Notes: generated by a model from the sequence alone, not told the origin. Shown: positions 18,382 to 28,169, counted from the stretch's first letter. The stretch: DNA of 64,000 nucleotides from Larsenimonas suaedae (GCF_023712105.1 NZ_JAMLJI010000001.1:558001-622000); one strand, 5' to 3'. Numbers and translations: made by a program.

Positions 18382-18837
18382 TTAAAGATAATCGACCTGG
18401 AGCTGATAGTTGGCATCGGTTGCGTTGTCGTGATCGAAGCTGAGCCCGTGCACCTTGATCAGGTAATCCCCGGCATCAAGTGACTGAGTCAACGCAAAGT
18501 TGCCCTGGCCATTTGGAGTGGCCGCTGCGACCAGATGGTGCTTTTGATCGTAGACCTTGGCGGTGATGCGGTAGCTTGACTGCGTATCGCCGGCGTAGGG
18601 CACGCTTTTGATCGCGATGGCCTGCGGATGACTGACGTGCAGAAGAAACCGGTCAGGGTGGCCCTGGGAAATCAGGTGGGTATTGCTCCACCCGGCATCA
18701 AGTACCTCAACCTTGTCGAACTGATGAGGTGTACTCAGCCTGGTTTGTTGCCCGTCGATCACGGTGGAGGCCAGCGCCTGGCCCGCTGTGGCCGCGAGAA
18801 AAAGGCTTGAAACGATCAATGCAGGTACGGTTTTCAT
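18382..18837 (-). CDS. Secreted beta-rich protein, PPC-like, unknown function
   Basis: A 151-residue exported protein with a clear signal peptide (MKTVPALIVSSLFLAATAGQ..., cleavage after ALA near residue 23). The mature part is a string of predicted beta strands with RFLLHVSHP, YRITAKVYD and the pair DAGDYLIKVHGLS...NYQLQVDYL at the end. This pattern resembles the bacterial pre-peptidase C-terminal (PPC) beta-sandwich. It has no catalytic motif and no cysteine. It is divergent from a LysR gene, which is often a sign of regulation by that protein, and has its own terminator. The fold suggestion is weak and function is unknown. Confidence 0.65.
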   Translation of the reverse strand: MKTVPALIVSSLFLAATAGQALASTVIDGQQTRLSTPHQFDKVEVLDAGWSNTHLISQGHPDRFLLHVSHPQAIAIKSVPYAGDTQSSYRITAKVYDQKHHLVAAATPNGQGNFALTQSLDAGDYLIKVHGLSFDHDNATDANYQLQVDYL

Positions 18838-18917
18838 ATAGTATTCCCCTAATAATTCGAGTGAGACGAAGCGTGGCGCGTCGCTATCAGACGCGTCGCC
18901 CGTGCTGTACGAATTAT

Positions 18918-18931
18918 GTTAGGGCACTAAC
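18918..18931. promoter_or_regulatory. Candidate LysR operator GTTAG-N4-CTAAC
   Basis: A perfect short dyad GTTAG/CTAAC with spacer GGCA sits in the middle of the 153-base gap between the divergent secreted-protein and LysR genes, and contains a T-N11-A spacing (T18920, A18932). This is the usual place and shape of a LysR box, but the short dyad could be chance. Confidence 0.3.
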
Positions 18932-18990
18932 AATTTTCGAACCACAGACCCGCCGGCACTATTAATGTGCCTTAAGGGCAACAATCAGGC

Positions 18991-19935
18991 GTGCTTACCA
19001 TGGATCGCAGCACACGATTACTGCTGTTTCTGGATGTGGTCGATGCCGGCAGCTTCACCGCTGCGGCCGAACGGCGCCACGTCAATCGCTCGGTCATCTC
19101 CAAGCAGATTCGCGCGCTCGAACGAGAGCTCGAGGTACAGCTCTTCAACCGCTCGACACGAAGCGTCGCGTTGACCGGCATCGGTCGCGAAATCTATCAG
19201 AGCGCGCTCAAGCTTCGAGAAGCGCTCGATGAAACCGGTGATGTGGTCAGAGCCCATCAGGAAGAACCCAGAGGCACTCTTCGCATTACGTGCCCGGTAC
19301 ATTTCGGGCGACTCCATGTCACTCGGGGCCTGCGCCTGTATTTGAAACGCTACCCTGACATGCATGTGGATCTTCAACTCGATGACACGCCGGTCAACCT
19401 GATTGGCGGCGGATTCGATATTGGCATTCGCATCGCTCAGCTCGATGACTCGAATCTGATCGCCCGTCCCCTGGCGCGTAACAAGCGCATTCTCTGTGCA
19501 AGCCCTGGCTTTATCGCCTGTCATGGCGCACCAGGCACGCTCGATGAATTGATCGGACTTCCAGCCGCCATCTATTCACGTGACGGCTTTGAACTGGACC
19601 GGCTTCATTACATTGATCAAACCGATGGACTGGAACGGCGGGTACGCCTTCACCCCAAGATCAAGGCCAATGACCCTGAAGTCCTGAAACAGGCAGTGCT
19701 TGCAGGCGTGGGCTACTCGATGGCGTCGCTGTTTCACGTCAGTGAAGAGTTGAAGGACGGTCGGCTGGTGCCGCTCCTGCCGGCGCTCACGCTCTCCGAT
19801 GCGCCCGCCATTCAACTGGTCTATCCGCACAGGCGCTATCTGCCGCAAAAGACGCGGCGTTTCATCGAATGCATGCAGGAAACGGTCGGTGATCCGCCGT
19901 TTTGGGAGACGTGGTGGACAGGCGCGCCTGAATAA
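18991..19935 (+). CDS. LysR-family regulator (CrgA/DhcR-like group)
   Basis: A 314-residue LysR regulator. The HTH is GSFTAAAERRHVNRSVISKQ (about 20-39), then a linker helix, the conserved EEPRGTLRITCPVHFGR junction typical of the large CrgA/YafC-like group, and a substrate-binding-like effector domain to residue 314. Start choice: GTG at 18991 or ATG at 19000; the AAGGG at 18974 fits the GTG slightly better, and the difference is three residues. It is divergent from the secreted PPC-like gene. Its effector is unknown. It converges on metZ with 41 bases between. Confidence 0.86.
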   Translation: MLTMDRSTRLLLFLDVVDAGSFTAAAERRHVNRSVISKQIRALERELEVQLFNRSTRSVALTGIGREIYQSALKLREALDETGDVVRAHQEEPRGTLRITCPVHFGRLHVTRGLRLYLKRYPDMHVDLQLDDTPVNLIGGGFDIGIRIAQLDDSNLIARPLARNKRILCASPGFIACHGAPGTLDELIGLPAAIYSRDGFELDRLHYIDQTDGLERRVRLHPKIKANDPEVLKQAVLAGVGYSMASLFHVSEELKDGRLVPLLPALTLSDAPAIQLVYPHRRYLPQKTRRFIECMQETVGDPPFWETWWTGAPE

Positions 19936-19976
19936 GCGCGCCTGAGCCCGACATAAAGCTCAACCTGGAGCCAGGA

Positions 19977-21161
19977 TTAAAGCCGGTCGAGCCCGCGTGC
20001 GAGATCGGCTTGAATGTCTTCTAGCGCTTCGATGCCGACTGAGATGCGGATGAGGCCCGGTGTAATGCCCGCACTGGCAAGCTCGTCCTGAGACAGCCGC
20101 CCGTGCGTGGTAGTAGCCGGATGGGTGATCGTGGTCTTGGTATCGCCCAGATTGCCGGTGATCGACAGCATTTTCGTTGCATCGATGACCGCCCACGCCC
20201 CTTCCTGACCGTTTTTGACCTCAACCCCGAGCACCGCCCCGAAGCCGGACTGCTGCTGTGCTGCAAGGTCGTGCTGCGGGTGGTGTGAAAGCCCTGAATA
20301 ATGCACGCGCTCCACCGCCGGATGCGCCTCGAGCCAGGTTGCAAGCCCCATCGCGTTTTCACAGTGCGCCTTCATCCGAAGTGAGAGCGTCTCAAGCCCT
20401 TTCAGGAAGATCCAGGCGTTGAACGGGCTCATGCACGGGCCACAGGTGCGGTTCACGCGATAGATTTCTTCAAGGGTCGCGTGATCGCCGACGACCGCGC
20501 CCCCGACTGCGCGCCCCTGGCCGTCCAGAAACTTGGTTGCCGAGTGCACGACGAGATCCGCGCCAAGCGCCAACGGCTTTTGAAGTGCCGGCGTGCAAAA
20601 ACAGTTATCGATCACAAGCTTGATGCCATGCTCATGCGCGATGTCGGCAAGCGCCGGAATGTCCACCAGCTCCTGCAACGGATTCGACGGCGTTTCGGCA
20701 AAGAACAGCTTGGTGCGCGGCGATACGGCGGCCTTCCAGGCCTCAAGGTCTGAAAGCGGCACATAGTGGGTGGTGACACCGAACTTCGCCAGAAAGTTGT
20801 TGAACTGACGAATCGAGGTGCCAAACAGCGACCGGGAGGCAACGATCTCATCGCCGGCTTCCAAAAGCCCCAGCGACAGCGACAGGATCGCCGCCATGCC
20901 GGAACTGGTGGCGACCGCACGGTCTCCGCCTTCAAGGGCCGCCAGGCGCCGTTCGAACGTCTGAACGGTCGGGTTTGAAAACCGCGAGTAGACGTTGCCC
21001 GGCTCATCGCCCGAGAACTTGCGCGCGGCTTCAGCGGCGCTTTCGTAGACGAAGCTCGAGGTCGTGAAAATCGCCTCGCTGTGCTCCTGTTCCTGCGTAC
21101 GCTCATGGCCACCGCGCACCGCCATGGTCTCGAGCCGCCACTGATGCGTTTCGTCATTCAT
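19977..21161 (-). CDS. metZ: O-succinylhomoserine sulfhydrylase
   Basis: A 394-residue PLP enzyme of the Cys/Met metabolism family. It joins O-succinylhomoserine with sulfide to form homocysteine, the direct-sulfhydrylation route to methionine. Seen: [29 protein letters not shown] shared by this family (in pieces), SSGMAAI near 86-92, AETPSNP near 155, DNCFCTP, and the PLP-lysine K210 in VHSATKF. The position beside purF is the known Pseudomonas arrangement, which supports MetZ rather than MetB or MetC. A terminator separates it from purF, so it has its own promoter. A strong GGGGAGG site precedes the ATG. No SAM riboswitch is evident. Confidence 0.92.
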   Translation of the reverse strand: MNDETHQWRLETMAVRGGHERTQEQEHSEAIFTTSSFVYESAAEAARKFSGDEPGNVYSRFSNPTVQTFERRLAALEGGDRAVATSSGMAAILSLSLGLLEAGDEIVASRSLFGTSIRQFNNFLAKFGVTTHYVPLSDLEAWKAAVSPRTKLFFAETPSNPLQELVDIPALADIAHEHGIKLVIDNCFCTPALQKPLALGADLVVHSATKFLDGQGRAVGGAVVGDHATLEEIYRVNRTCGPCMSPFNAWIFLKGLETLSLRMKAHCENAMGLATWLEAHPAVERVHYSGLSHHPQHDLAAQQQSGFGAVLGVEVKNGQEGAWAVIDATKMLSITGNLGDTKTTITHPATTTHGRLSQDELASAGITPGLIRISVGIEALEDIQADLARGLDRL

Positions 21162-21270
21162 TGTTGCTGCCTCCCCGAATCAGGCACGTCGGTTATACGC
21201 ACTTGTTGGCAAGTACGTTTTTTCAAAAAACAGGTAGTGATATACGGGCTACGTAAGATGGGCCCTGATA

Positions 21271-21299
21271 AACAAAGGCCGGCGCAGAAGGCGCCGGCC
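21271..21299 (-). terminator. Terminator after purF
   Basis: Arms GGCCGGCGC (21277-21285) and GCGCCGGCC (21291-21299) around a 5-base loop. On the reverse strand the stem is followed by TTTGTTTA. It separates purF from metZ. Confidence 0.8.
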
Positions 21300-21307
21300 G
21301 AAATCGA

Positions 21308-22828
21308 TCACTCGATCTCTTCAATGTCGTTATGAAGCTCGACCACCGCCGAGCTTCCGGCACCGGCCTGCTTGGCGGCGTCGCTGCGGCTGGCCTCAAG
21401 ACGTGCCAGATAATCCCCATCGATATCGCCGGTCACGTAGTTGCCGTCAAATACCGAGCAGTCAAAGGCCTCGAGCTCGGGATTGATCTCGCGACAGGCG
21501 TCTTTCAGATCCTCGAGGTCTTGATAGATTAGACGGTCGGCACCGATCAATTCACAGACATCCTGATCGGTACGGCCATGGCCGATAAGCTCCATGGCCA
21601 CCGGCATGTCGATGCCATAGACATTGGGATAGCGCACGGCAGGGGCCGCGGATGCAAAGTAGACGTTCTTCGCCCCGGCTTCCCGCGCCATCTGAATGAT
21701 TTCTTCACAGGTGGTGCCGCGCACGATGGAATCATCGACCAGAAGCACGTTCTTGCCGTCGAATTCGATATCCATCGCATTGAGCTTTTGACGTACCGAT
21801 TTCTTGCGCTGGGTCTGCCCGGGCATGATGAAAGTACGGCCGATATAGCGGTTCTTGGTAAAGCCTTCGCGGTACTTGACGCCCAGATACTGCGCAAGCT
21901 CAAGCGCCGCAGTCCGGCTGGTGTCCGGAATCGGAATGACGACATCGATGCCATGCTCTCCCCACTCACGCTCGATCTTGCGCCCGAGCTTTTCACCCAT
22001 GCGCATGCGCGTCCAGTACACGTTGGCACCGTCCATGATGGAATCCGGCCGTGCAAGATAGACGTACTCGAAAATACACGGGCGAAGACGGGCATCGTCA
22101 GAGCAGACCTGACTGTGGAAGTTGCGGTCATTATCGATAAAGACCGCCTCGCCCGGCGCCAGATCACGAATCAGCTCGAAGCCAGCCACATCAAGCGCCA
22201 CCGATTCGGAGGCGATCATGTATTCATCCGGGCCGTTGTTGCAGCTGCGACGACCGACCACGACCGGACGAATGCCATTGACGTCACGAAACGCGACAAG
22301 CCCGAGGTCATTGATGATGGCGGTGGCGGCGTAACCGCCCCGGCACCGACGATGAACCCGACGTACGGCGTCAAAGATGTCCGCTGCCTGCAGGCGATGC
22401 CCCTGCTTTCCAAGCTCGTGGGCAAAAACGTTCAACAACACTTCGGAATCGGAGCGAGTGTTGATGTGGCGAAGGTCGGTCGTGAACAACTCCTTGACCA
22501 GTTGGTCGGAGTTGGTGAGGTTGCCGTTGTGTACCAGCGCGATGCCGTAGGGGGAGTTGACGTAGAACGGCTGGGACTCCGCCTCGGACGACGAGCCTGC
22601 GGTTGGATAGCGCACATGGCCGATGCCGAGATTACCCTGCAATCGCTTCATGTGACGGGTATGGAACACATCGCGAACCAGGCCGTTACTCTTTCTCAAG
22701 AAGAAACGGCCCTCATGCCAGGTCATCATCCCGGCGGCATCCTGACCGCGATGCTGCTGCACCGTCAGCGCATCATAGAGCGCTTGATTGACCATGGAGT
22801 TGGCCATAAGGCCGACGATACCGCACAT
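21308..22828 (-). CDS. purF: Amidophosphoribosyltransferase
   Basis: A 506-residue enzyme for the first committed step of purine synthesis: PRPP plus glutamine gives phosphoribosylamine. Seen: MCGIVG at the N terminus, whose Cys2 becomes the nucleophile after Met removal; [10 protein letters not shown]; the glutaminase-domain LVHNGNLTN; and the PRPP loop [13 protein letters not shown] at about 360-375 in the transferase domain. Length equals E. coli PurF (505). GAGG lies about 9 bases before the ATG. It follows cvpA by 61 bases, the widespread cvpA-purF unit, and ends in its own terminator. In E. coli this unit is under PurR; I did not identify a PurR box. Confidence 0.97.
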   Translation of the reverse strand: MCGIVGLMANSMVNQALYDALTVQQHRGQDAAGMMTWHEGRFFLRKSNGLVRDVFHTRHMKRLQGNLGIGHVRYPTAGSSSEAESQPFYVNSPYGIALVHNGNLTNSDQLVKELFTTDLRHINTRSDSEVLLNVFAHELGKQGHRLQAADIFDAVRRVHRRCRGGYAATAIINDLGLVAFRDVNGIRPVVVGRRSCNNGPDEYMIASESVALDVAGFELIRDLAPGEAVFIDNDRNFHSQVCSDDARLRPCIFEYVYLARPDSIMDGANVYWTRMRMGEKLGRKIEREWGEHGIDVVIPIPDTSRTAALELAQYLGVKYREGFTKNRYIGRTFIMPGQTQRKKSVRQKLNAMDIEFDGKNVLLVDDSIVRGTTCEEIIQMAREAGAKNVYFASAAPAVRYPNVYGIDMPVAMELIGHGRTDQDVCELIGADRLIYQDLEDLKDACREINPELEAFDCSVFDGNYVTGDIDGDYLARLEASRSDAAKQAGAGSSAVVELHNDIEEIE

Positions 22829-22889
22829 CAGAATATCCTCACTATAAAGTCATCGGCCACGCCGAATCGGCGTGCAGAAACACAAAAAA

Positions 22890-23420
22890 TCACGCCCCTG
22901 CGTCGAGGGGCGCCTGCTTGTCGAGTTCATCGGCGCGGCGGTCGGCGGCCCAGTTTTCCCAGTGCTGCATGACCGCATCGCGCGCCTTGGCAACGCTTGG
23001 GCGAAGCTGGGAATCCTGCCAGGCCGGCGCATGACGCCAGGGGGTCAATCCGACAACAGAAGCCACCAGAATAACGATGGCGCCGCCCTTTAAAAACCCG
23101 ACACAGCCACCCAGCAACCGGTTGAATCGGCCCATGCCGACCCACTCGACCACCGAGTCGAGCACGCGAATGATCATGCCGGAGGCAACGATCACCACGA
23201 ACACCACCAGCACGAAGCCGACGGCAAGCCGCACCTCCGGGCTTGCGATATAGCTCTGAAAGACCTCGCCGGCAGGGCCTGCAAAGAAGCGCGCCGCAAA
23301 CAGCGCACCGCCCCAGGCCAGAAAACCAAGACCTTCACGAATGAACCCCCGGGCCAGCCCGTTCAATACCGATAAAACGAGCACACCGGCGAAGGCCCAA
23401 TCAACCCACGTCCACGTCAT
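22890..23420 (-). CDS. cvpA: CvpA family inner-membrane protein
   Basis: A 176-residue protein with four hydrophobic segments (about 5-25, 28-48, 62-85 and 100-122) and a charged, cytoplasmic-looking C-terminal tail from about 130. The N-terminal pattern WTWVDWAFAGVLVLSVLNGLARGF in pieces, including GLARGFIREG, is the CvpA hallmark. E. coli CvpA (162 aa) is needed for colicin V production and for envelope resistance to bile, but its mechanism is unknown. It overlaps the dedD stop by four bases and leads into purF, so the order dedD-cvpA-purF is one operon. Confidence 0.92.
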   Translation of the reverse strand: MTWTWVDWAFAGVLVLSVLNGLARGFIREGLGFLAWGGALFAARFFAGPAGEVFQSYIASPEVRLAVGFVLVVFVVIVASGMIIRVLDSVVEWVGMGRFNRLLGGCVGFLKGGAIVILVASVVGLTPWRHAPAWQDSQLRPSVAKARDAVMQHWENWAADRRADELDKQAPLDAGA

Positions 23421-24193
23421 TCATTGCCCTTTCGACGAACAACCAGTCCCTTGATGTTGGCCTGTTGCTGAAGCTGGGTGCTGGCGCGCTCGGCCTGCTC
23501 GTTGGTCTCAAACGGTCCGACCAGCACCACGGTCAGCTCATTGCGGGACAGCGTATAGACCGGGAAGCCCTTTTCCTTGAGCTGATCGGCCAGCCGAGTT
23601 GCGTTATCGCTCTTGCCGAAACTGCCCGACTGCACGGCCCATCCGCCATTTTCGCTCGCACGCGCCGGCGTGCCACTGCCATCCGACCCCTGACGGGCGG
23701 CTTTAAGAATCGGATCTTCGTCCCGCGCGTTCTTTTGTGTGTTGCTTGGCGCAGGCGCCGAGGATTGCCCGGAAGTTTGCACGTCACTGCGGGCCGGCTT
23801 GGACGGCGCAGGTGCCTGCTGGGGCGCAGGCTCGGGATCAGGCTCACGAGACTCGGACGCGGGCTCAGAGGGCTGCTCCGACGGTGATGGCAACTGCTGG
23901 CCGTCAAGGGCATCATCGCCGCCCGATGAGCCACCGAGCATGGCACTGCCGTTATCGAATCGACCCGTCGACTCAGGGTCGCTCTCGGGCGCAGTGTCGG
24001 ATTCGATGGGTGAGCTCGGCTCGTCTACCGTCGAGGTGTCCTGATCGGTCGAGATGGGCTGCTCGATGGTGAGCGCCGGCTCTGAGCTGCTGCCCTCGGG
24101 CTCGGGCTTATCAAACAGCATCGGCAGGAAAATGACGCCGAGCGCCACCACGACCACAATGCCAATAATACGTTCTCGTTTACCGTACTTCAT
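23417..24193 (-). CDS. dedD: SPOR-domain cell-division protein
   Basis: A 258-residue bitopic protein: a short basic N terminus (MKYGKRER), one membrane helix (about 9-27), a long low-complexity Pro/Ser/Glu/Ala linker (about 30-175), and a C-terminal SPOR domain (about 180-255, with WAVQSGSFGKSDNA and TVVLVGPF) that binds denuded glycan at the septum. E. coli DedD promotes constriction with FtsN. The start is placed at ATG 24193 because GAAGGAG stands 5-8 bases before it; a longer reading from TTG 24214 would lack such a site. A terminator upstream cuts it off from folC. It heads the dedD-cvpA-purF unit. Confidence 0.9.
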   Translation of the reverse strand: MKYGKRERIIGIVVVVALGVIFLPMLFDKPEPEGSSSEPALTIEQPISTDQDTSTVDEPSSPIESDTAPESDPESTGRFDNGSAMLGGSSGGDDALDGQQLPSPSEQPSEPASESREPDPEPAPQQAPAPSKPARSDVQTSGQSSAPAPSNTQKNARDEDPILKAARQGSDGSGTPARASENGGWAVQSGSFGKSDNATRLADQLKEKGFPVYTLSRNELTVVLVGPFETNEQAERASTQLQQQANIKGLVVRRKGNE

Positions 24194-24212
24194 TGGTTCT
24201 CCTTCACCTGTC

Positions 24213-24248
24213 AAAAAACGAGGTGAGCGCCTTCGCGCTCACCTCGTT
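24213..24248 (-). terminator. Terminator after folC
   Basis: Perfect 14-base arms 24217-24230 and 24235-24248 (core ACGAGGTGAGCGC) with a 4-base loop. On the reverse strand it is followed by TTTTTT. The folC stop codon (24247-24249) overlaps the stem base. Confidence 0.92.
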
Positions 24249-25548
24249 ACTGTCCGATGCGTTCATGGCCCAATGCCGTCAATGCCTCGGCCACCGTGAA
24301 AAACGAGCCACAGACCAGAACCGACGCGGCTTCGAATTCGTCAGCCCCCTTAGATACCGAGAGTGACGCGATCGCGCTCGAGACGTCATCATGGGTGCCG
24401 ATTACCCGAGCCCCACTGGCACGAACCACCTCGGCAAGCTCATCGCCGGTGCGTGCCCGATCGCCATCAAGGCCTGCAAGTATCCAGCCATCGATCACGC
24501 CCTCAAGTTCGGCCACCACCGCGGCGGCGTCCTTATCCGAAAGCATGGCCAATACCCCAAGACGCGGGCCGGGCTGCCTCACAAGCTGGCCGGCTACATA
24601 ACGAGCGGCATGAGGGTTGTGCGCCACATCCAGGCACCACCGCCGACCGCCACGCTCGAGCCACTGCATCCGTCCAGGCAGCGTAATACGGCCAAGAGCC
24701 TGAGCGATGGCGTCAGCACTCAAGGGCTCGTGGGCAAGTGAGAAGGCCTGTAGGGCCGTGGCGGCGTTATCAAGCGGCAGGCCTGGGTCGATCAGCTCAC
24801 TGAGCCCAAGACGTTCGCCGTGACGATCAAGGCCCTGCCAGTGCCAGCGCCCCCGCTCATCGGCGTCGGTACGTCTGAACTGGGACTCGAGTTGATAAAC
24901 GGGGGCGGCACCCAGCGTCTGTGCGTAACGGGCAACCGAGGCCGGAAGCGTTTTGCTTCCAAGCACCGCCGGGGCGCCCTTGCGCAAGATACCGGCCTTT
25001 TCAAGACCAATCTGCTCGAGGTCGGTCCCGAGAAACGCCGCGTGATCGCGGTCCACGGTCGTCACCACGGCAACATCGGGATCGATGATGTTGACCGCAT
25101 CGAGCCGGCCTCCAAGCCCCACTTCCAATACAGCGATGTCGGGCGCGCGCGTCTTGAACACATGAAGTGCTGCAAGAGTTCCGGCCTCGAAGTACGTAAG
25201 GCTAATGCCATCACGTGCGGCATCAACGCATTCGAACGCCATAACAAGCGTTGCATCGTCGACCGGTGCGCCATCGAGCCGAACACGTTCGTTGTACTTG
25301 AAGAGGTGGGGCGAGGTATAGCTTGCGCAGCCAAGACCGTGCGACAGCGCCAGTGCCTCGATCATGGCAACGGTCGAGCCCTTGCCGTTGGTACCGGCAA
25401 CGGTGATGACCTTCGAGGCAATCTTGCCGTCAAAGAGCCCCATGCGGCGGGCCACGGGCTCAATGCGTTCAAGCCCCAGATCGATCGCCACCGGATGATT
25501 GCGCTCGAGTTCAACGAGCCACTGATCAAGCGTCTTGGTTTGGCTCAT
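24247..25548 (-). CDS. folC: Folylpolyglutamate/dihydrofolate synthase
   Basis: A 433-residue cytoplasmic ligase of the Mur ligase fold. It adds glutamate to dihydropteroate (dihydrofolate synthase) and to folates (polyglutamate synthase). Seen: P-loop VAGTNGKGST (about 50-59), the SPHL loop, the EVGLGGRLDAVN block with Mg-binding residues near 140-152, and the C-terminal domain with LDVAHNPHAA around 305. Length is close to E. coli FolC (422). It begins 6 bases after the accD stop, so the two are co-transcribed, and a strong terminator ends the unit. Confidence 0.95.
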   Translation of the reverse strand: MSQTKTLDQWLVELERNHPVAIDLGLERIEPVARRMGLFDGKIASKVITVAGTNGKGSTVAMIEALALSHGLGCASYTSPHLFKYNERVRLDGAPVDDATLVMAFECVDAARDGISLTYFEAGTLAALHVFKTRAPDIAVLEVGLGGRLDAVNIIDPDVAVVTTVDRDHAAFLGTDLEQIGLEKAGILRKGAPAVLGSKTLPASVARYAQTLGAAPVYQLESQFRRTDADERGRWHWQGLDRHGERLGLSELIDPGLPLDNAATALQAFSLAHEPLSADAIAQALGRITLPGRMQWLERGGRRWCLDVAHNPHAARYVAGQLVRQPGPRLGVLAMLSDKDAAAVVAELEGVIDGWILAGLDGDRARTGDELAEVVRASGARVIGTHDDVSSAIASLSVSKGADEFEAASVLVCGSFFTVAEALTALGHERIGQ

Positions 25549-25554
25549 CGCGAT

Positions 25555-26493
25555 TTAGCTCGCATCACCGCTTTTGGGTGAAAACTGGGCATCGGCCAGC
25601 GGCGCGTCCTCGTCACTCTCCTCGTCGGCGGATGCCGCAGGTGAGTTGGTCAGAATCGCCAGCGCATTGTGAAGGCGGCGCTGCAATTCGCGGCGATGAA
25701 CGATCATGTCCACGGTGCCGTGCTCGAGCAGGAACTCACTGCGCTGGAATCCTTCGGGCAGCTTTTCACGAACGGTCTGTTCGATGACACGGGGCCCAGC
25801 AAAGCCGATCAGGGCATTGGGTTCGGCCACGTTCAGATCCCCCAGCATGGCAAGCGAGGCGGATACGCCACCAAACACTGGATCGGTCAATACAGAGATG
25901 TAGGGTACCCCTGCTTCACGAAGCCGCTCGAGCGCCGCGGAGGTCTTCGCCATCTGCATCAGTGAAAAAAGAGCCTCCTGCATGCGCGCACCGCCGCTCG
26001 CCGCAAAGCAGATCAAGGGCCGATTTTCCTCCAGCGCGATGGTTGCCGCGCGGGCGAACTTCTCACCCACCACGCTTCCCATCGAGCCACCCATGAAGTT
26101 GAACTCGAACGCTACCGCGACCACAGGCAGCGACTTGAGGGTGCCCTTCATGACAATCAGAGCGTCATTTTCGTCCGTGCTCTTCTGGGCCGCGACCAGG
26201 CGGTCCTTGTACTTCTTGGAATCGCGGAACTTGAGGCGGTCGGTCGGTTCAAGATCCGCTGACACTTCCTCGCGACTGTCGTCGTCCAGAAACCAGGACA
26301 GACGCTTGCGCGCGTTCAGACGCAGATGGTGGTCACATTTGGGACACACGTTACTGTTACGTTCGAGTTCCGGGCGATAGAGCACGGCTTCGCATTTGGG
26401 GCACTTGTGCCACAGCCCATCGGGAATATTGTTTCGGCGATCAGCGCGCTGAGTACGCCCCATGGATGGAACAATCTTATCCAGCCAGCTCAT
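25555..26493 (-). CDS. accD: Acetyl-CoA carboxylase carboxyltransferase beta subunit
   Basis: A 312-residue subunit which, with AccA, transfers CO2 from biotin to acetyl-CoA to make malonyl-CoA. Seen: the N-terminal zinc ribbon with C31, C34, C50 and C53 (CPKC...CPKC), and the carboxyltransferase core with [16 protein letters not shown] and SGGARMQE near 130-165, plus [16 protein letters not shown]. Length fits E. coli AccD (304), with an acidic Asp/Glu-rich tail. It pairs with folC in an accD-folC unit, as in many Gammaproteobacteria. The start ATG at 26493 lacks a clear ribosome site, only GGAA about 15 bases off. Confidence 0.96.
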   Translation of the reverse strand: MSWLDKIVPSMGRTQRADRRNNIPDGLWHKCPKCEAVLYRPELERNSNVCPKCDHHLRLNARKRLSWFLDDDSREEVSADLEPTDRLKFRDSKKYKDRLVAAQKSTDENDALIVMKGTLKSLPVVAVAFEFNFMGGSMGSVVGEKFARAATIALEENRPLICFAASGGARMQEALFSLMQMAKTSAALERLREAGVPYISVLTDPVFGGVSASLAMLGDLNVAEPNALIGFAGPRVIEQTVREKLPEGFQRSEFLLEHGTVDMIVHRRELQRRLHNALAILTNSPAASADEESDEDAPLADAQFSPKSGDAS

Positions 26494-26531
26494 AATGCAA
26501 AGAATTCCGTATTCAGAGTCAAACCGTTAAC

Positions 26532-26549
26532 GCCCGGCTCGCGCCGGGC
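26532..26549 (-). terminator. Short GC hairpin between trpF and accD
   Basis: Arms GCCCGGC and GCCGGGC around TCGC lie in the 145-base gap. On the reverse strand only a broken T-run follows (GTTAACGGTTT). It could attenuate read-through from trpF into accD, but it is a weak terminator at best. Confidence 0.35.
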
Positions 26550-26638
26550 ACTGTGAGTCGGGTATCGGCCCGAAACGACGAAAGCGTTGCCGGGCGATCA
26601 AGGCCGAGAGTGTATCGCAAGGCGAGGTGACATGCATT

Positions 26639-27271
26639 TCAATCGTCCTTATATTGCGCCGCCAGGCCCACCTGTTCAATAAAGGCGCGCATGGCCTCGG
26701 ACGACTTGATGCCCTTGCCTTGTTCGACGCCACCGGAGACGTCCACCGCATACACGCTCGTGCGTGAAATCGCCTCGCCAACGTTATCCGGCGTAAGCCC
26801 TCCGGCAAGAATGATCGGGCGTGACGGCGCGCTCGGCACGCGCGACCACTCAAACGTCTCGCCGGTACCGCCAGGCACGCCCGGGCGATAGGCGTCCAGC
26901 AAAATGCCCTGCGCGCGTTGATAGCGTGCAATTTCGCCCTCAAGATCAAGCTCTGGCTTCATGCGAATCGCCTTGATCCAGGCCTTGCCATAGACCTCGC
27001 ACGCCTCGGGAGGTTCGCTGCCGTGAAACTGCAGAAGATCCAGATACGGCATGCATTGCGCGATCACATCGGCCGGTTGATCCACGAACAGCCCCACCCG
27101 CGTAACGAACGGCGGCACCTCGGCGCTCAGGCGCACCAACTGCTCGGGAGTAATCGCTCGGGCGCTGCCCGGCCACAGCACGAACCCCAGCGCGTCAGCG
27201 CCGTACTCGACGGCCAGTCGAACATCTTCTGGGCGTGTGAGCCCGCATATCTTGACCCGGCATCGGTTCAT
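26639..27271 (-). CDS. trpF: Phosphoribosylanthranilate isomerase
   Basis: A 210-residue TIM-barrel enzyme of tryptophan synthesis, converting phosphoribosylanthranilate into its ribulose isomer. Seen: VKICGLTRPEDV with the catalytic Cys9, ALGFVLWPGSAR, LLQFHGSEPPE, LLDAYRPG, and the C-terminal phosphate site ILAGGLTPDNV and AVDVSGGVEQ with the general-acid Asp. It is a stand-alone TrpF as in Pseudomonas, not fused to TrpC as in E. coli. Its start overlaps the truA stop by four bases (ATGA), so it is coupled to truA. Confidence 0.96.
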   Translation of the reverse strand: MNRCRVKICGLTRPEDVRLAVEYGADALGFVLWPGSARAITPEQLVRLSAEVPPFVTRVGLFVDQPADVIAQCMPYLDLLQFHGSEPPEACEVYGKAWIKAIRMKPELDLEGEIARYQRAQGILLDAYRPGVPGGTGETFEWSRVPSAPSRPIILAGGLTPDNVGEAISRTSVYAVDVSGGVEQGKGIKSSEAMRAFIEQVGLAAQYKDD

Positions 27272-28164
27272 GAGCGCTCCAGACGTTGTTGGGTAATTGC
27301 GTTGACCGGCACCGCGCGCTCACCGCTCCACTCCCCGGTGTGCCAGAGAAAGCTCGGTCCCAGCGGTTCGCTTGGAAGGTCAAAACGGGGGTCGTAACAG
27401 CTGTCGACGAAATAAAGGCCGTCTGCGGGGGCGGTCACACCGCCGAGTGTGCGATCCCGGCCATCGAGCAGGCGTTTCGCCCAGCCAACCGGCTGGCTGC
27501 CCTCACCGATGGCGATCAACACACCGGCAATATTTCTGACCATGTGGTGCAGGAACGCGTTGCCCTGAATGTCGATCACTACCAGCGGGCCATGACGCTC
27601 AACATTTACATGATGAAGAAAGCGCCAGGGCGTGATCGATTGGCAGCTCGAGGCGCGAAAGGCGGAAAAATCGTGCTCGCCAATCAGAGCCTGGGCGGCC
27701 TCATGCATGCGCTGATGATCGAGCGGCGTCCGGTGCCAGGTCACTCGTTCATGCTCAAGCGCCGGCGGCGAGGCCCGATTGTAGATCACATAGCGATACC
27801 GTCGGCCGAGGGCGCAAAAGCGGGCGTGAAAGTCCTCCGGCATGGGCCGGATCCAGTGAATCGTGATATCCCGCGGCAACAGCGCGTTGGCGCCCATCAT
27901 CCACGCCTTTTCGCTTCGAGGACTCGGGGCATCGAAATGCGCGATCTGACGGGTGGCGTGCACGCCGGAATCGGTTCGGCCGCTGCACATGACGGTGACA
28001 GGCGCCGCCGCGATCTTGGAAAGTGCGGTTTCAACCGCCTCCTGCACGGAAGGGCCGTGGTTCAACCGCTGCCAGCCCATATAGCGGTGCCCCGCATACT
28101 CGATGCCAAGCGCCAGACGGCCGGCCATCGAGGTGGTTTCATCCAGAAATTCAAACAGCGACAT
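27268..28164 (-). CDS. truA: tRNA pseudouridine(38-40) synthase
   Basis: A 298-residue RNA-modifying enzyme that makes pseudouridine at tRNA positions 38-40 in the anticodon arm. Seen: LALGIEYAGHRYMGWQ, the catalytic Asp65 in CSGRTDSGVHAT, FHARF, FRASSCQS near 170 and HHMVRNIAG near 220. It is slightly longer than E. coli TruA (270). An internal ATG at codon 13 is an alternative start; alignment of the catalytic Asp (60 in E. coli) does not decide between them. It begins 5 bases after the fimV stop and overlaps trpF, so fimV-truA-trpF is one unit. Confidence 0.95.
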   Translation of the reverse strand: MSLFEFLDETTSMAGRLALGIEYAGHRYMGWQRLNHGPSVQEAVETALSKIAAAPVTVMCSGRTDSGVHATRQIAHFDAPSPRSEKAWMMGANALLPRDITIHWIRPMPEDFHARFCALGRRYRYVIYNRASPPALEHERVTWHRTPLDHQRMHEAAQALIGEHDFSAFRASSCQSITPWRFLHHVNVERHGPLVVIDIQGNAFLHHMVRNIAGVLIAIGEGSQPVGWAKRLLDGRDRTLGGVTAPADGLYFVDSCYDPRFDLPSEPLGPSFLWHTGEWSGERAVPVNAITQQRLERS

Positions 28165-28169
28165 TCGGA

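Noticed and set aside
21162-21307. SAM riboswitch before metZ
   Set aside because: The 146-base gap contains the purF terminator and one 5-bp dyad; no multi-stem SAM fold was seen.
21578-22972. A 464-codon open frame on the forward strand across purF
   Set aside because: It is the antisense shadow of purF, has no recognisable domain and no ribosome site; GC-rich genes often leave such frames open.
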